From Pseudomonas huaxiensis (GTDB lineage Bacteria; Pseudomonadota; Gammaproteobacteria; Pseudomonadales; Pseudomonadaceae), in the NCBI RefSeq assembly GCF_003231275.1, contig NZ_QKVL01000019.1, positions 57,186 through 121,185 of the forward strand: 64,000 nt of DNA, written 5' to 3'. Position 1 is the first letter of the stretch. Every line of letters begins with the position of its first letter. Shown here one piece after another: positions 1 to 9,100 of the stretch. The notes beneath the pieces were generated by a model. It was not told the DNA's origin, did no database searches, and saw only the letters and a program-made list of their open reading frames with translations. The position numbers were made by a program, and so were the translations under genes.

Positions 1-489
1 AATGAACTCGCGGTCCTTGTAGCCGTTGCAGACGATGGTGCCGCCCTTGGGCGCCAGCGCCAGCACCGCCAGCAACTCCGGCTTGGAGCCGGCTTCCAGG
101 CCGATGGAAACATTCTGGGTGGCGATGATGTTCTCGATCACCGCTTCCTGCTGGTTGACCTTGATCGGGTACAGCGCGGTGTACTCGCTCTGGTATTCCA
201 GGCGCGCGATGTTGGCGTCGAAGGCGCCGGTCAGTTGGCGAACGCGGTCTTGCAGGATGTCGGGGAAGCGCACCAGCAGTGGCAGCGACAGGCCGCTCTT
301 GCGCAGCTCGTCGACCTGTTCGAACAGGTCGATCGGTGCACTACCCGGGCCATTGGGGCGAACTTCGACACGCCCCGCTTCATTGATCGCGAAATATCCC
401 GCGCCCCAATGGCGAATCCCATAAACACTGCGGCTATCGGCCACGGTCCATTGGCTGCCATCGTCTTTGCGTGTGCGTCGTACGGACAT
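1..489 (-). CDS. speA: Biosynthetic arginine decarboxylase, N-terminal part (runs off the window)
   Basis: Only the first 163 codons are present; the gene leaves the window at base 1, and the family is usually about 640 residues. SpeA decarboxylates arginine to agmatine, the first step of putrescine synthesis from arginine, using PLP. The visible part starts MSVRRTRKDDGSQWTVADS and contains YPIKVNQ, the segment that carries the PLP-binding lysine in this family, then GLEAGSKPELLAVLA and KGGTIVCNGYKD. The ATG at 489 is the natural start. The next gene on the same strand lies about 200 bases upstream, so speA probably has its own promoter in 490-690. Confidence 0.93.
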   Translation of the reverse strand, partial: MSVRRTRKDDGSQWTVADSRSVYGIRHWGAGYFAINEAGRVEVRPNGPGSAPIDLFEQVDELRKSGLSLPLLVRFPDILQDRVRQLTGAFDANIARLEYQSEYTALYPIKVNQQEAVIENIIATQNVSIGLEAGSKPELLAVLALAPKGGTIVCNGYKDREFI

Positions 490-690
490 CGAAGTCCCCT
501 ATTCAAGAAAGTCAGGTAACACCGGCCAAGCGGGATGGCGCAGTGTAAAAAATGAAAATGACGATTTTCCCTGTTCAGGCATAGACCCCTCACAAGGCAA
601 CGAGTTTAGACGCTGGACGAAAAGTCCCGGGTGCCCCGGCCCTGCGCCCGCTCTGCACAAGCAGCGAACACGCAAGAACGAGGCAGGCGA

Positions 691-1062
691 TCAGCCGCCG
701 GACTTTTTCGCTTTGAAACCCTGCTTGATCAGCTCGGCCAGCAGCAACTCGACATGGTCGCCCTGGATTTCGATGACGCCGTCTTTCAACGCGCCGCCCG
801 TGCCACAACGCCGTTTCAGCGTGGTGGCGAGGTCTTTGAGCTGTTCTGCAGGCAGCGGGACGCCGCTGATGGTGGTCACCGTCTTGCCGCCGCGACCTTT
901 GCTCTCGCGGCGCACACGGGCGATGCCATCACCTTCGGGGATGACCGTCTGCTTGCAGATGCAGGCATCGATGGGTTTGCTGCAGTCCGGACAGTGCCGA
1001 CCTGCATCAGTGGAGAACACCAGGCCGCCGAGGGCGGAAAGTGATGAGGCTTTCTTGGCCAC
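691..1062 (-). CDS. SUI1/eIF1-like translation factor (YciH family)
   Basis: A 123-residue protein with a SUI1 fold: RVRRESKGRGGKTVTTISG followed by LKRRCGTGGALKDGVIEIQG is the eIF1-like RNA-binding core. Upstream of it is a cysteine cluster (CPDCSKPIDACIC) that could bind zinc. I chose the GTG at 1062 because AGAGGA lies about 7 bases before it and because homologues begin AKKASSLSALGGLVFS. A longer reading to 1158 adds a low-complexity extension without a good ribosome site. The bacterial role of YciH is not settled; it is thought to affect initiation fidelity or stress translation. Confidence 0.85.
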   Translation of the reverse strand: MAKKASSLSALGGLVFSTDAGRHCPDCSKPIDACICKQTVIPEGDGIARVRRESKGRGGKTVTTISGVPLPAEQLKDLATTLKRRCGTGGALKDGVIEIQGDHVELLLAELIKQGFKAKKSGG

Positions 1063-1257
1063 TTTTGATCCTCTGTGTTGAGGACAAAAACTGGTCGCTG
1101 TCCCTGGCAGGACATCGACCGCGAAGCCCCACTCTGGCAGGGGCAGCGCACCTGCCATGAACGGGTCGCGGCAGGGTGAAAAAGGCCGCGCAGTGTAACG
1201 GCAAATGCGCCGGTTGCTAAGTACAGAACTGCGCCATTTTGGGCGATTTTCGCGACG

Positions 1258-1794
1258 TCAGGCTTGACGGTCGAAAACCCGGTTCAGAGCAGCCAGGGAA
1301 TCGGGACAATACGGCAGGTGACGGGACTCTTCGCGGATCACTTCGAGATTGGCGAAACGGGCTTCGCTGACCTCTTCCGGCTGCAGTTGCAAAGGCCCGT
1401 CCCAGACGGCCGAGAACACCGAACACCAGAGCCGGTTGCCGGGCTGGTCGAAGAAAAAGTGGTCGTGGGCGCGCAGTTCTACGCCACTCACCCCCAGCTC
1501 TTCCGCCAGCTCCCGCGCCGCCGAGTCGGCGTACGCTTCGCCCGCCGCGACCATGCCGCCCGCGGCCACATCCCAGTAGCCGGGGTAAATGGCCTTGCTC
1601 AGCGTACGTTTATGAACGCACAACTGGCCGGCGCCATTGAACAGCAGGATGAAGGTGCAACGGCCAATGAGGCCGCGCTCACGCAACTCGGCGCGCGGTA
1701 GCTCGCCGAGCAGGTTGTCGTCCTCGTCGACCCAGGCGACCCGCTCCAGGTCCGAGGCGGCCCGATGCGCCGCCTCCGCTTCGCTGATGCTCAT
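1258..1794 (-). CDS. NUDIX hydrolase
   Basis: A 178-residue protein with a NUDIX box: GGMVAAGEAYADSAARELAEELG matches GX5EX7REUXEEXGU, the metal-binding helix that cleaves nucleoside-diphosphate-linked substrates. The flanking pattern (LFNGAGQLCVHKRT, YPGYWDVAAGG) resembles the isopentenyl-diphosphate isomerase-like or YfcD branch, so the substrate is unclear. The start MSISEAEAAHR is preferred because its ATG overlaps the TGA of the upstream DUF2333 gene as TGATG, which implies translational coupling. A longer frame to 1923 would run far into that gene and is rejected. Confidence 0.88.
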   Translation of the reverse strand: MSISEAEAAHRAASDLERVAWVDEDDNLLGELPRAELRERGLIGRCTFILLFNGAGQLCVHKRTLSKAIYPGYWDVAAGGMVAAGEAYADSAARELAEELGVSGVELRAHDHFFFDQPGNRLWCSVFSAVWDGPLQLQPEEVSEARFANLEVIREESRHLPYCPDSLAALNRVFDRQA

Positions 1795-2864
1795 CAGCCC
1801 TGGGACAGCAACTGGCGCAGGTCGATGACTGCGGCGTTGGCCCGGGAAATGTAGTTGGCCATGACCAGCGAGTGGTTGGCCCACATGCCGAAGCCGCTGC
1901 CGTTGAGCACCATCGGGCTCCACAGCGCTTCCTGCGAAGCTTCCAGCTCACGGATGATCTGCCGCACGCTGACGGTGGCGTTCTTCTTCGCCAGCACGTC
2001 GGCGAAGTCCACCTCGATGGCACGCAGCAGGTGCGACAGCGCCCAGGCCTGACCGCGGGCCTCGTAGAACACGTTGTCGATTTGCATCCACGGGGTTTCA
2101 ACCAGTTCTTCATCCAGCTGTGGTGCCTGACCCGCGACCACCGCCTCGGTTTTCAGGGTGCTGTTGAGCTTGACCCGGCCAACGCTGGCCGACAGGCGCT
2201 GGGACAACGAGCCCAGACGGGTGGCGACATCGCCCAGCCAGTTGTTCAGGTTGTCGGCGCGGGTATAGAAAATCGCACCCTTGTCGGCGGCGGCCAGACG
2301 AGCCTGATAGCGGCTCAGGGACTTGATGCCTTCTTCGAACTCGGACTCGCTCGACGGCAGGATCCAGCTCTTGTTGTCGAAGTTGAAGCGCGGCTCGGCC
2401 TTGGCCAGATCGGCGTCTTCGGTCGATTGCGACTGCGAGCGGGCGAAGTCCTTGCGCAGGGCGCGGGACAGATCGCGGACCTGGACCAGCACGCCGTATT
2501 CCCAGCTCGGCATGTTGTCCATCCACAGTCCCGGAGGGAAACGGTCGTTGGAGATGTAGCCGCCCGGCTTGTTCAGCAGGGTGCCGGCGACGGTCTTGAG
2601 GGTTTCGATGGTGGTGTAGCCGATCACCATCTGCTGGCCGCTCTGCTCGGCGGCGATCTGAGCGTTCTGCTGCACGGGGAACAGCGCCGGCTCCTCGCTC
2701 CAGTACCAGCCCAGGCCTACCGTCACCAACAGGTACAGGCCGATCACCACCGCCAGCGAACGGCTGAGCAAGCCGCGGAAATAGCTGTCTTTCGGCGTGG
2801 AACGACCAGCGCTGCGCTCCTCGCGCGCTTCGGCGCTGCCCGTACGGTTTTTCCAGTCAAGCAT
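1794..2864 (-). CDS. DUF2333 family inner-membrane protein
   Basis: A 356-residue protein of unknown function. One strong transmembrane helix near residues 34-52 (LAVVIGLYLLVTVGLGWYW) follows a charged cytoplasmic N-terminus and leaves a large, probably periplasmic, mostly helical body. It matches the DUF2333 proteins found beside gcbA in Pseudomonas (PA4842 in P. aeruginosa, from memory). The ATG at 2864 has AAGGA eight bases upstream; in-frame starts further up lack such a site. It is coupled to the NUDIX gene through a TGATG overlap and is divergent from the diguanylate cyclase, sharing the 281-base region 2865-3145. Confidence 0.8.
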   Translation of the reverse strand: MLDWKNRTGSAEAREERSAGRSTPKDSYFRGLLSRSLAVVIGLYLLVTVGLGWYWSEEPALFPVQQNAQIAAEQSGQQMVIGYTTIETLKTVAGTLLNKPGGYISNDRFPPGLWMDNMPSWEYGVLVQVRDLSRALRKDFARSQSQSTEDADLAKAEPRFNFDNKSWILPSSESEFEEGIKSLSRYQARLAAADKGAIFYTRADNLNNWLGDVATRLGSLSQRLSASVGRVKLNSTLKTEAVVAGQAPQLDEELVETPWMQIDNVFYEARGQAWALSHLLRAIEVDFADVLAKKNATVSVRQIIRELEASQEALWSPMVLNGSGFGMWANHSLVMANYISRANAAVIDLRQLLSQG

Positions 2865-3145
2865 GGCGTTGTCCTTATCGGTCAGGGGCATTTCCAGGGT
2901 TCGACCGCAACCTCCGGGCATTGGTGCCGACGCATCGACGATTGTCGGAAAATGCGCGGGCGCCGGGGCGGCCTGAGTGTCAGCACTATAAAGCAAGGGC
3001 AGAGGATCGCATAAACGACTCACGGGTCAGGAACTGAATTGTTCTCCGGCGTCAAAAAATTGATGCAGGGCACTCGTTTGCTCAGAAAGTGGTGCTAGCA
3101 TAGAGCCATCACTCGAACTGCCTCACCTTTATAAGTAGTCAGGAC

Positions 3146-4762
3146 ATGACCGAGCCAGAAGACCCGAATCGCGAGCGACTAAAGCAACACTTTGCCCAGC
3201 GGGTCATTCATCAGGCCCGGCAGATCCTCGAGATCTGGCAGCGGCTGCAACGCAGCGAATGGTCCACCGGCGACCTGGGCGAACTGTGCGAGGCCAACCT
3301 GCGCCTGCAACGTTACGCCGTACGTTTCGAGCAACCGGAACACAGCCTGCTGGCCGACGCCATCGGCGAGGTTCTGGATGCGGTCGAAGCCAACAGCGCG
3401 CGGCTGAGCAGCAACCTGATCAGCGAACTCAACCGCCTGATGCAGCGCCTGTCGCGCACCGGCCTGCGTCAGGGCGACCGCCTTGAACAGACGCCGCTGC
3501 CACCGCTGCGCAAGCCGGTCTACATCATGCTTCAGGACCATGACCGGGCCGAGCGTCTGGTCAAGCAACTGGAGTTCTTCGGCCTGGGCGTGGAAGCGCT
3601 GGACAGCGCCAACGCCTTCAACGCATCGATGAACGAGCGCCTGCCCTCGGCGATCGTCATGGACGTGGATTTCGGCGGTCCCGGTCAGGGCCTGAAGCTG
3701 GCGGAACAGGCGCAGCAAGGTCTGGAGCAGCGCGTGCCGCTGCTGTTTTTCAGCCTGCATGAAACCGATACACCGACCCGCCTCGCGGCAGTGCGCGCCG
3801 GCGGCCAGGAATTTCTCACCGGCACCCTCGAAGCGTCGAGCCTGCTGGAGAAAGTCGAACTGCTCACCAGCGTCGCCCAGTACGAGCCGTTTCGCGTCCT
3901 TATCATCGACGACTCCCGCGCCCAGGGCCTGCACACCGAGCGCCTGCTGAACAATGCCGGCATTGTCACCCGCACGCTCACCGATCCGATCCAGACCATG
4001 GCCGAGCTGGCCGATTTCCAGCCCGACCTGATCATCCTCGACATGTACATGCCGGCCTGCACCGGCGCCGAGCTGGCCAAGGTGATCCGCCACAACGACC
4101 GTTACGTCAGCGTGCCGATCATCTACCTCTCCGCCGAGGACGACCTGGACAAGCAACTCGACGCCATGAGCGAAGGCGGCGACGACTTCCTGACCAAGCC
4201 GATCCGCTCGCGCCACCTGATCACCACTGTACGCAACCGCGCCGCCCGGGCCCGCAACCTGAAATCGCGCATGGTTCGTGACAGCCTCACCGGCCTGTAC
4301 AACCACACCCACATCCTGCAACTGCTCGAAGACTGCAGCTTCCGCGCCCGCCGCGAGAGCGTGCCGCTGAGCTTCGCCATGCTCGATATCGACCACTTCA
4401 AGAAGGTCAACGACAGCCACGGGCACCCCATGGGCGACCGGGTGATCAAAAGCCTGGCGCTGTTTCTCAAGCAACGCCTGCGCAAGACCGATTTCATCGG
4501 CCGCTACGGCGGCGAAGAATTCGCCATCGTCATGCCCAACACCGACGTCGGCTCCGCGCACAAAGTGCTCGACGAGATCCGCCGGCGCTTCGCCGAGATC
4601 CACTACCCCGCCCAGCCGCAGGACCTGTTCTGCACCTTCAGCGCCGGTGTGGTGGAACTGAATGACGAACTCGACGCCCTGAGCATGGCCACCGCCGCCG
4701 ACGAGGCGCTGTACCGCGCCAAGGCCGCCGGACGCAATCGGGTGCTGCGGGTCGAGACATGA
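3146..4762 (+). CDS. gcbA: Tandem-REC diguanylate cyclase, GcbA type
   Basis: A 538-residue cytoplasmic response regulator that makes c-di-GMP from GTP. Order: helical N-terminus (1-125); REC1 (about 127-245), with the Asp in IVMDVDF but FLTGTL where the conserved Lys is expected; a complete REC2 (about 250-370; LIIDDS, IILDMYMP, FLTKPI); and a GGDEF domain. The active site is RYGGEEF (near residue 455), and five residues before it is RKTD, an intact RxxD inhibitory site, so the enzyme should be active and feedback-inhibited. Position between a DUF2333 gene and a CtpL-like receptor matches GcbA (PA4843), which in P. fluorescens affects attachment and motility. REC1 is probably not a normal phospho-acceptor. 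Confidence 0.9.
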   Translation: MTEPEDPNRERLKQHFAQRVIHQARQILEIWQRLQRSEWSTGDLGELCEANLRLQRYAVRFEQPEHSLLADAIGEVLDAVEANSARLSSNLISELNRLMQRLSRTGLRQGDRLEQTPLPPLRKPVYIMLQDHDRAERLVKQLEFFGLGVEALDSANAFNASMNERLPSAIVMDVDFGGPGQGLKLAEQAQQGLEQRVPLLFFSLHETDTPTRLAAVRAGGQEFLTGTLEASSLLEKVELLTSVAQYEPFRVLIIDDSRAQGLHTERLLNNAGIVTRTLTDPIQTMAELADFQPDLIILDMYMPACTGAELAKVIRHNDRYVSVPIIYLSAEDDLDKQLDAMSEGGDDFLTKPIRSRHLITTVRNRAARARNLKSRMVRDSLTGLYNHTHILQLLEDCSFRARRESVPLSFAMLDIDHFKKVNDSHGHPMGDRVIKSLALFLKQRLRKTDFIGRYGGEEFAIVMPNTDVGSAHKVLDEIRRRFAEIHYPAQPQDLFCTFSAGVVELNDELDALSMATAADEALYRAKAAGRNRVLRVET

Positions 4763-4868
4763 AATCAAATGGCCACTTTTTTTGACCGAGTGGCCCGCTT
4801 CGTCATAACCACGTCATAAAAACGCAATAAGTTCAGTGACTTGCCACCAGCCGTTGGTAGTCACGCAC

Positions 4869-6830
4869 ATGCGCCTCAAGCTGCTCACCAATCTGAACAC
4901 CCTGTTACTGGTCCTGGTCTGCCTCGCCCTGGGCGCTACCTTGTGGTGGTCGCAGCGCGCGCTGGAGCGACCCTATCTGCTGATGGAGCGTTACCTGGGC
5001 CTGTCCCAGCAGTTCCAGAACGGGGTGGCGCGCAATATCCAGACCTACCTCGCCAGCGGCGACGCCCTGCAACATGCCACGGCCCTGCAGGCCACCCAGC
5101 AGTTGCAGGAAGAACTGGGCCAACTGCCGGCCGAACTGGCACACAGCGTGCGCCCGAGCCTGGACAGCCTGGCGACCTTCACCAGCAACGAACTGCTCGC
5201 CGCCGGCAAGCTGGCCGGGGATCCGCAGGCCCTGTTGTTGCAGGCCGAACGCGAACTGGGCGCCAACCTGGAACAGTGGCTGCGCTACAGCCAGAACAGC
5301 CAGAACACCGAAGCGGCGCGCTATACCACGCCGCTGTTCGAAGCCGGGCTGCACCTGAGTCGCCTGTCCCTGGCCCGCGACAAGCTGGTCAGCAGCGGCC
5401 GCAGCGAACTGGCCGAGGAAGTCGAACGGGAACTCAACCTGATTGCCGGACAGGCGCGCATTCTCGATGGCCTGCCGCTGCTTGGGGTCAAGGAAGCCAG
5501 TGCCTCGGGCTCCGACGATTTCGCCTCCATGATGGGCCTGGAAAGCGAGAGCAAGAGCGAGGCCGAAGACACCGCCGTCGGCCTGCGCCGAGAGCTCAAC
5601 AGCCTGATCAGCCGCTACCCCGCAGAACTGCAACGCACCCGCGAGCAAATCCAGCGCCGCGGCGAACTGGCAGCCACCACTCAATCGCGCATCGCCGCCG
5701 TGCAGCAGGCCATCGCCGATCTGGAACCCGGCGTACGCAGCCAGCACGCGCAGATCCAGAGCGAAGTGCGCATCATGCAAGGCGTCATGATCGCCCTGAT
5801 TCTGCTGATCGCCCTGGTGATCGACCGCCTGCAACGGCGCCTGGCACGGGTACTGACCAACCTCGACCCGGCGCTGTCGGACTGGGCCAGTGGCGATTTC
5901 AGCAAGCCGATCGCCCTGCCGCCCAGCAACCGCGAGATGCACGACATTCAGGACTCTCTGAACCGCTTGCGCGACTACCTGGTGGAACTGGTGGGGACCA
6001 TCCGCCACAACGCCGAACAGGTCGCCGGCAGCAGCCACGCCCTGGCCGGCATGAGCAGCGCGCTGCACGACGGTGCCGAGCGCCAGGCCGGCGATACCGC
6101 ACAGATTCGCGATGCGCTGGGTGAACTGGAAGCCACGATCGTCCAGGTCGCGGGTGACGCCAGCCAGGCCGCCGACGCCAGCCGTCAGGCCGGTGATGCG
6201 GTGGAACAGGGCCAGGCCGTGATCGGCCAGAGCCTGAACGGGCTGCGCAAGCTGGTGGACGAAGTGCAAGGCAACGCGCAAATGATCGAAGAACTGGCCC
6301 AGGAGTCGGCGACCATCGGCAGCGTCCTGACGGTGATTCGCGCCATTGCAGAGCAGACCAACCTGCTGGCCCTCAATGCTGCGATCGAAGCAGCGCGGGC
6401 CGGCGAAATGGGCCGCGGCTTCGCCGTGGTGGCCGAGGAAGTCCGCTCGCTGGCCCAGCGCACCACCGGCGCCACGGGCGAGATCCAGACCCTCATCACC
6501 CGCCTGCAACAGGCCGCGCGCGATTCGGTGGAAGGCATGCGCACCCAGCTCGAACACGCCGAAGCCACCGCCAACCAGGCCCAGGCCGCCGATGGCGCGC
6601 TGGATGAAATCGTCACTGCCATCCAGACCATCGCTGACACTGCCGGGCGCATCGCCGATGTCACCGCACAGCAGAGCGGCGCGGTCAGCGAGATCCGTGA
6701 TCATAGTGAACGGATTCATGGTCTGGGTGAGGACAATCTGCAGCGAATCGGTGAAGGACGGGATCAGGGTGAGCAGTTGTTGAGGCTTGGTGGAGAGCTG
6801 AATACGGCGGTTCGGGCATTCCGCTTGTAG
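4869..6830 (+). CDS. ctpL: Methyl-accepting chemotaxis protein, CtpL-like
   Basis: A 653-residue chemoreceptor. TM1 is near residues 10-25 (LLLVLVCLALGATLWW), followed by a long, helical, probably periplasmic sensor. TM2 is near 303-321 (VMIALILLIALVIDRL), followed by a HAMP segment. The signalling hairpin has the invariant tip EQTNLLALNAAIEAARAGE near residue 495, which contacts CheW and CheA. Gene order (after gcbA, before dsbD) and the N-terminus MRLKLLTNLNTLLLV match P. aeruginosa CtpL (PA4844), a receptor linked to inorganic phosphate taxis at low concentration. The ATG at 4869 was chosen; an in-frame GTG at 4836 would add 11 residues and has no better ribosome site. Confidence 0.87.
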   Translation: MRLKLLTNLNTLLLVLVCLALGATLWWSQRALERPYLLMERYLGLSQQFQNGVARNIQTYLASGDALQHATALQATQQLQEELGQLPAELAHSVRPSLDSLATFTSNELLAAGKLAGDPQALLLQAERELGANLEQWLRYSQNSQNTEAARYTTPLFEAGLHLSRLSLARDKLVSSGRSELAEEVERELNLIAGQARILDGLPLLGVKEASASGSDDFASMMGLESESKSEAEDTAVGLRRELNSLISRYPAELQRTREQIQRRGELAATTQSRIAAVQQAIADLEPGVRSQHAQIQSEVRIMQGVMIALILLIALVIDRLQRRLARVLTNLDPALSDWASGDFSKPIALPPSNREMHDIQDSLNRLRDYLVELVGTIRHNAEQVAGSSHALAGMSSALHDGAERQAGDTAQIRDALGELEATIVQVAGDASQAADASRQAGDAVEQGQAVIGQSLNGLRKLVDEVQGNAQMIEELAQESATIGSVLTVIRAIAEQTNLLALNAAIEAARAGEMGRGFAVVAEEVRSLAQRTTGATGEIQTLITRLQQAARDSVEGMRTQLEHAEATANQAQAADGALDEIVTAIQTIADTAGRIADVTAQQSGAVSEIRDHSERIHGLGEDNLQRIGEGRDQGEQLLRLGGELNTAVRAFRL

Positions 6831-6914
6831 GTGGTCCTCCCACGCCTTGTCGCTGGCTCGTCAGCGATGAACATCGGTGAAACGCCAGTCAGGAAATTGG
6901 GTAATTGCGACCGA

Positions 6915-7023
6915 TGCAGGAGCGAGCTCGCTCGCGATGCGCCGCGCGGGCGGCGCTCGATCTCAAGGGCGCTGGAAAACTCCTGGCATGCGCCTGTTGG
7001 CCATTACTCGGTCTTTTGACAGG
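6915..7023 (+). repeat. REP element plus copy A of a ~90-bp dispersed repeat
   Basis: This lies in the 316-base gap between ctpL and dsbD (6831-7146). A short REP core (GGAGCGAGCTCGCTCGCG) at about 6919-6936 leads into a 90-base segment, 6934-7023. That segment recurs in inverted orientation at 61721-61810 with 79 of 90 bases identical by my hand alignment. A third copy at 61994-62025 keeps only the first 32 bases. Nothing gene-like was seen in the rest of the gap apart from the dsbD leader. Confidence 0.8.
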
Positions 7024-7146
7024 CACCTTCCAGCCACCACATTGCCGAAAGATATGTAGATACCCACACAGCGACAAGGCCCTCAACAACACAGCCATCC
7101 CCAGACTCCGCTATCATGCAGCCACCTCTGCACCCGCGAGACCATC

Positions 7147-8925
7147 ATGCGTCGTCTGCTCTGCCTCCTGCTGCTGGTTCTAGCCATGCCCGCCGTGGCC
7201 ACCGGCCTGTTCGACAGCCGCCCCAGCGCCACACTGGGTGCTTCCTCCCTGAACAACAGCGCCGATTTCCTGCCGGTGCGCGAAGCCTTCAAGCTCAACC
7301 TGATCCAGGGCGACGCCCAAGGGATCAAGCTGCGCTTCGTCGCCAGCGAGGGCTATTACCTCTACCGCCACCGCTTCCAGTTCCGCACCGAACCCGCCGA
7401 CATCGCTCTGGGCAGCGCCCAATTGCCGCAGGGCGAGGCCAAGCACGATGAGTTCTTCGGCGATGTCGAGGTCTACCACGGCATCCTCGATATCGACCTG
7501 CCGCGCACCGACGACAAACGCCCGTTCACCCTGCTGGTGACCTACCAGGGCTGCGCCGACAAGGGCCTGTGCTATCCGCCGGAAACCGAGCGCCTGAGCA
7601 TCGCCGGCGTCGGCGCAGCTACACCGGTTGCCGGGGGCGCCCCGGCCGCGACCGAGAGCAACTGGAAAAGCCTGCTGCTGTTCTTCCTCGCCGGCGTCGG
7701 CCTGACCTTCACCCCCTGCGTGCTGCCCATGCTGCCAATCCTCTCCGGCGTGGTGCTGCGCGGCCAGGTCGGTGGCTGGCGCGGCCTCGCGCTGTCGCTG
7801 GCCTACGTGCTGCCGATGGCCGCCTGCTTCGCCCTGCTCGGCGCCTTGATGGGCCTGTTCGGCGCCGGCCTCAACCTGCAGGCGCGCCTGCAGTCGGTCT
7901 GGGTGCTGGTGCCGTTCTCGCTGTTCTTCGTGGCGTTCGCCCTGGCCATGTTCGGCCTGTTCGAATTGAAACTGCCGCAAGCCGTGAGCAACCGTCTGGA
8001 CCGTCTCGCCGGGAATACCAAAGGCGGCTCGCTGCTGGGCGCGGCGGTTCTCGGCGCGGTCTCCAGCCTGCTGGTCTCGCCGTGCGTGTCCGCACCGCTG
8101 GCCGGCGCCCTGCTCTATATCAGCGCCAGCGGCGACGCCGTCGGCGGTGCGCTGAAACTCTTCGCCCTGGGCCTGGGCATGGGCGCTCCGCTGCTGCTGG
8201 TGGCGACGGGCGGCGCGGCCTGGCTGCCGAAGAGCGGGCCTTGGCTGGTCACGGTGAAAAACGCCATCGGGGTGCTGTTGCTGGGTCTGGCGATCGGCCT
8301 GCTCAGTCGTGTCTTGCCCGGCCAGATCACGCTGTTGCTGGTGGGCTTGCTGGCCGCGGGTGTGGCGCTGTTCCTCGGCGCCCTCGAGTTCATCCCGAAA
8401 ACCACGCGCCAGCGCCTGGCACAACTGCTCGGCCTGGTGCTGATGGTCTACGCCCTGGCCTGCTGGTATGGCGCCCTCAGCGGCCAGAGCGATCCGCTGC
8501 GACCGCTTCCCGTCAGCGGCAACGCCGTGACCGCGCAACCAACAGCGAGCGACATCTGGCAAACCATCAGCAGCCCCGCCGAACTGGACCGGGTGCTGGC
8601 CGAGGCGAAAGCCGCCGGCCAGCCGCTGGTGCTGGACTGGTACGCCGACTGGTGCATCAGTTGCAAGGTGATCGAGCACGAGGTGCTGAATGCGCCGAAC
8701 GTGCTGCCATTGCTCAAGGAATACCGACTGATTCGCTTCGATATCACCCAGAGCAGCGCCGAACAACGCGCCCTGCTGGATCGCTATCAACTCTTCGGCC
8801 CGCCCGCGCTATTGTTCTTTGCGGCGAACGGCAGCGAAAAAACCGAGGCGAGGGTGGTCGGGGAGACCAACGCCGGCGAATTCGCCGAACATTTACAGCG
8901 CATCCGCGCCGATCTGCGTCTATAA
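7147..8925 (+). CDS. dsbD: Thiol:disulfide interchange protein DsbD
   Basis: A 592-residue inner-membrane reductase that passes electrons from cytoplasmic thioredoxin to periplasmic DsbC/DsbG and cytochrome c maturation. All three modules are visible. After a signal peptide (residues 1-18) comes the immunoglobulin-like alpha domain with the pair C136/C142 (GCADKGLCYPP). Next is a membrane domain of about eight helices (~170-450) with its two cysteines in FTPCVLPMLP and SPCVSAPLAG. Last is a thioredoxin-like gamma domain with DWCISCK (C503/C506). Length is normal. It sits between ctpL and aroQ as in P. aeruginosa (dipZ/dsbD2). Start ATG at 7147. Confidence 0.96.
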   Translation: MRRLLCLLLLVLAMPAVATGLFDSRPSATLGASSLNNSADFLPVREAFKLNLIQGDAQGIKLRFVASEGYYLYRHRFQFRTEPADIALGSAQLPQGEAKHDEFFGDVEVYHGILDIDLPRTDDKRPFTLLVTYQGCADKGLCYPPETERLSIAGVGAATPVAGGAPAATESNWKSLLLFFLAGVGLTFTPCVLPMLPILSGVVLRGQVGGWRGLALSLAYVLPMAACFALLGALMGLFGAGLNLQARLQSVWVLVPFSLFFVAFALAMFGLFELKLPQAVSNRLDRLAGNTKGGSLLGAAVLGAVSSLLVSPCVSAPLAGALLYISASGDAVGGALKLFALGLGMGAPLLLVATGGAAWLPKSGPWLVTVKNAIGVLLLGLAIGLLSRVLPGQITLLLVGLLAAGVALFLGALEFIPKTTRQRLAQLLGLVLMVYALACWYGALSGQSDPLRPLPVSGNAVTAQPTASDIWQTISSPAELDRVLAEAKAAGQPLVLDWYADWCISCKVIEHEVLNAPNVLPLLKEYRLIRFDITQSSAEQRALLDRYQLFGPPALLFFAANGSEKTEARVVGETNAGEFAEHLQRIRADLRL

Positions 8926-9100
8926 CTGCTGGGGCCGCAAAAAACCGTTACCAATGACCGGACTTAACAAAATAGTCACATATTTTGCGTGAATCTCGGT
9001 CATCGTGCTGGCTATTGCAGTTAACTGGACAGTGCTCGGCTCTTTGCGGCATAGTCGCCGCGCTTGTATTCATGTCCGACAAAAATCAAAGGATGCGCAG

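Noticed and set aside
3179..4768. A 529-residue minus-strand frame opposite the diguanylate cyclase
   Set aside because: High GC third positions make long antisense frames common; its sequence is His/Gly/Val/Gln-rich without domains, and the plus strand encodes clear REC and GGDEF domains.
7083..7328. Small minus-strand frame at the start of dsbD
   Set aside because: It overlaps the DsbD signal peptide region, has no ribosome site and no recognisable sequence.
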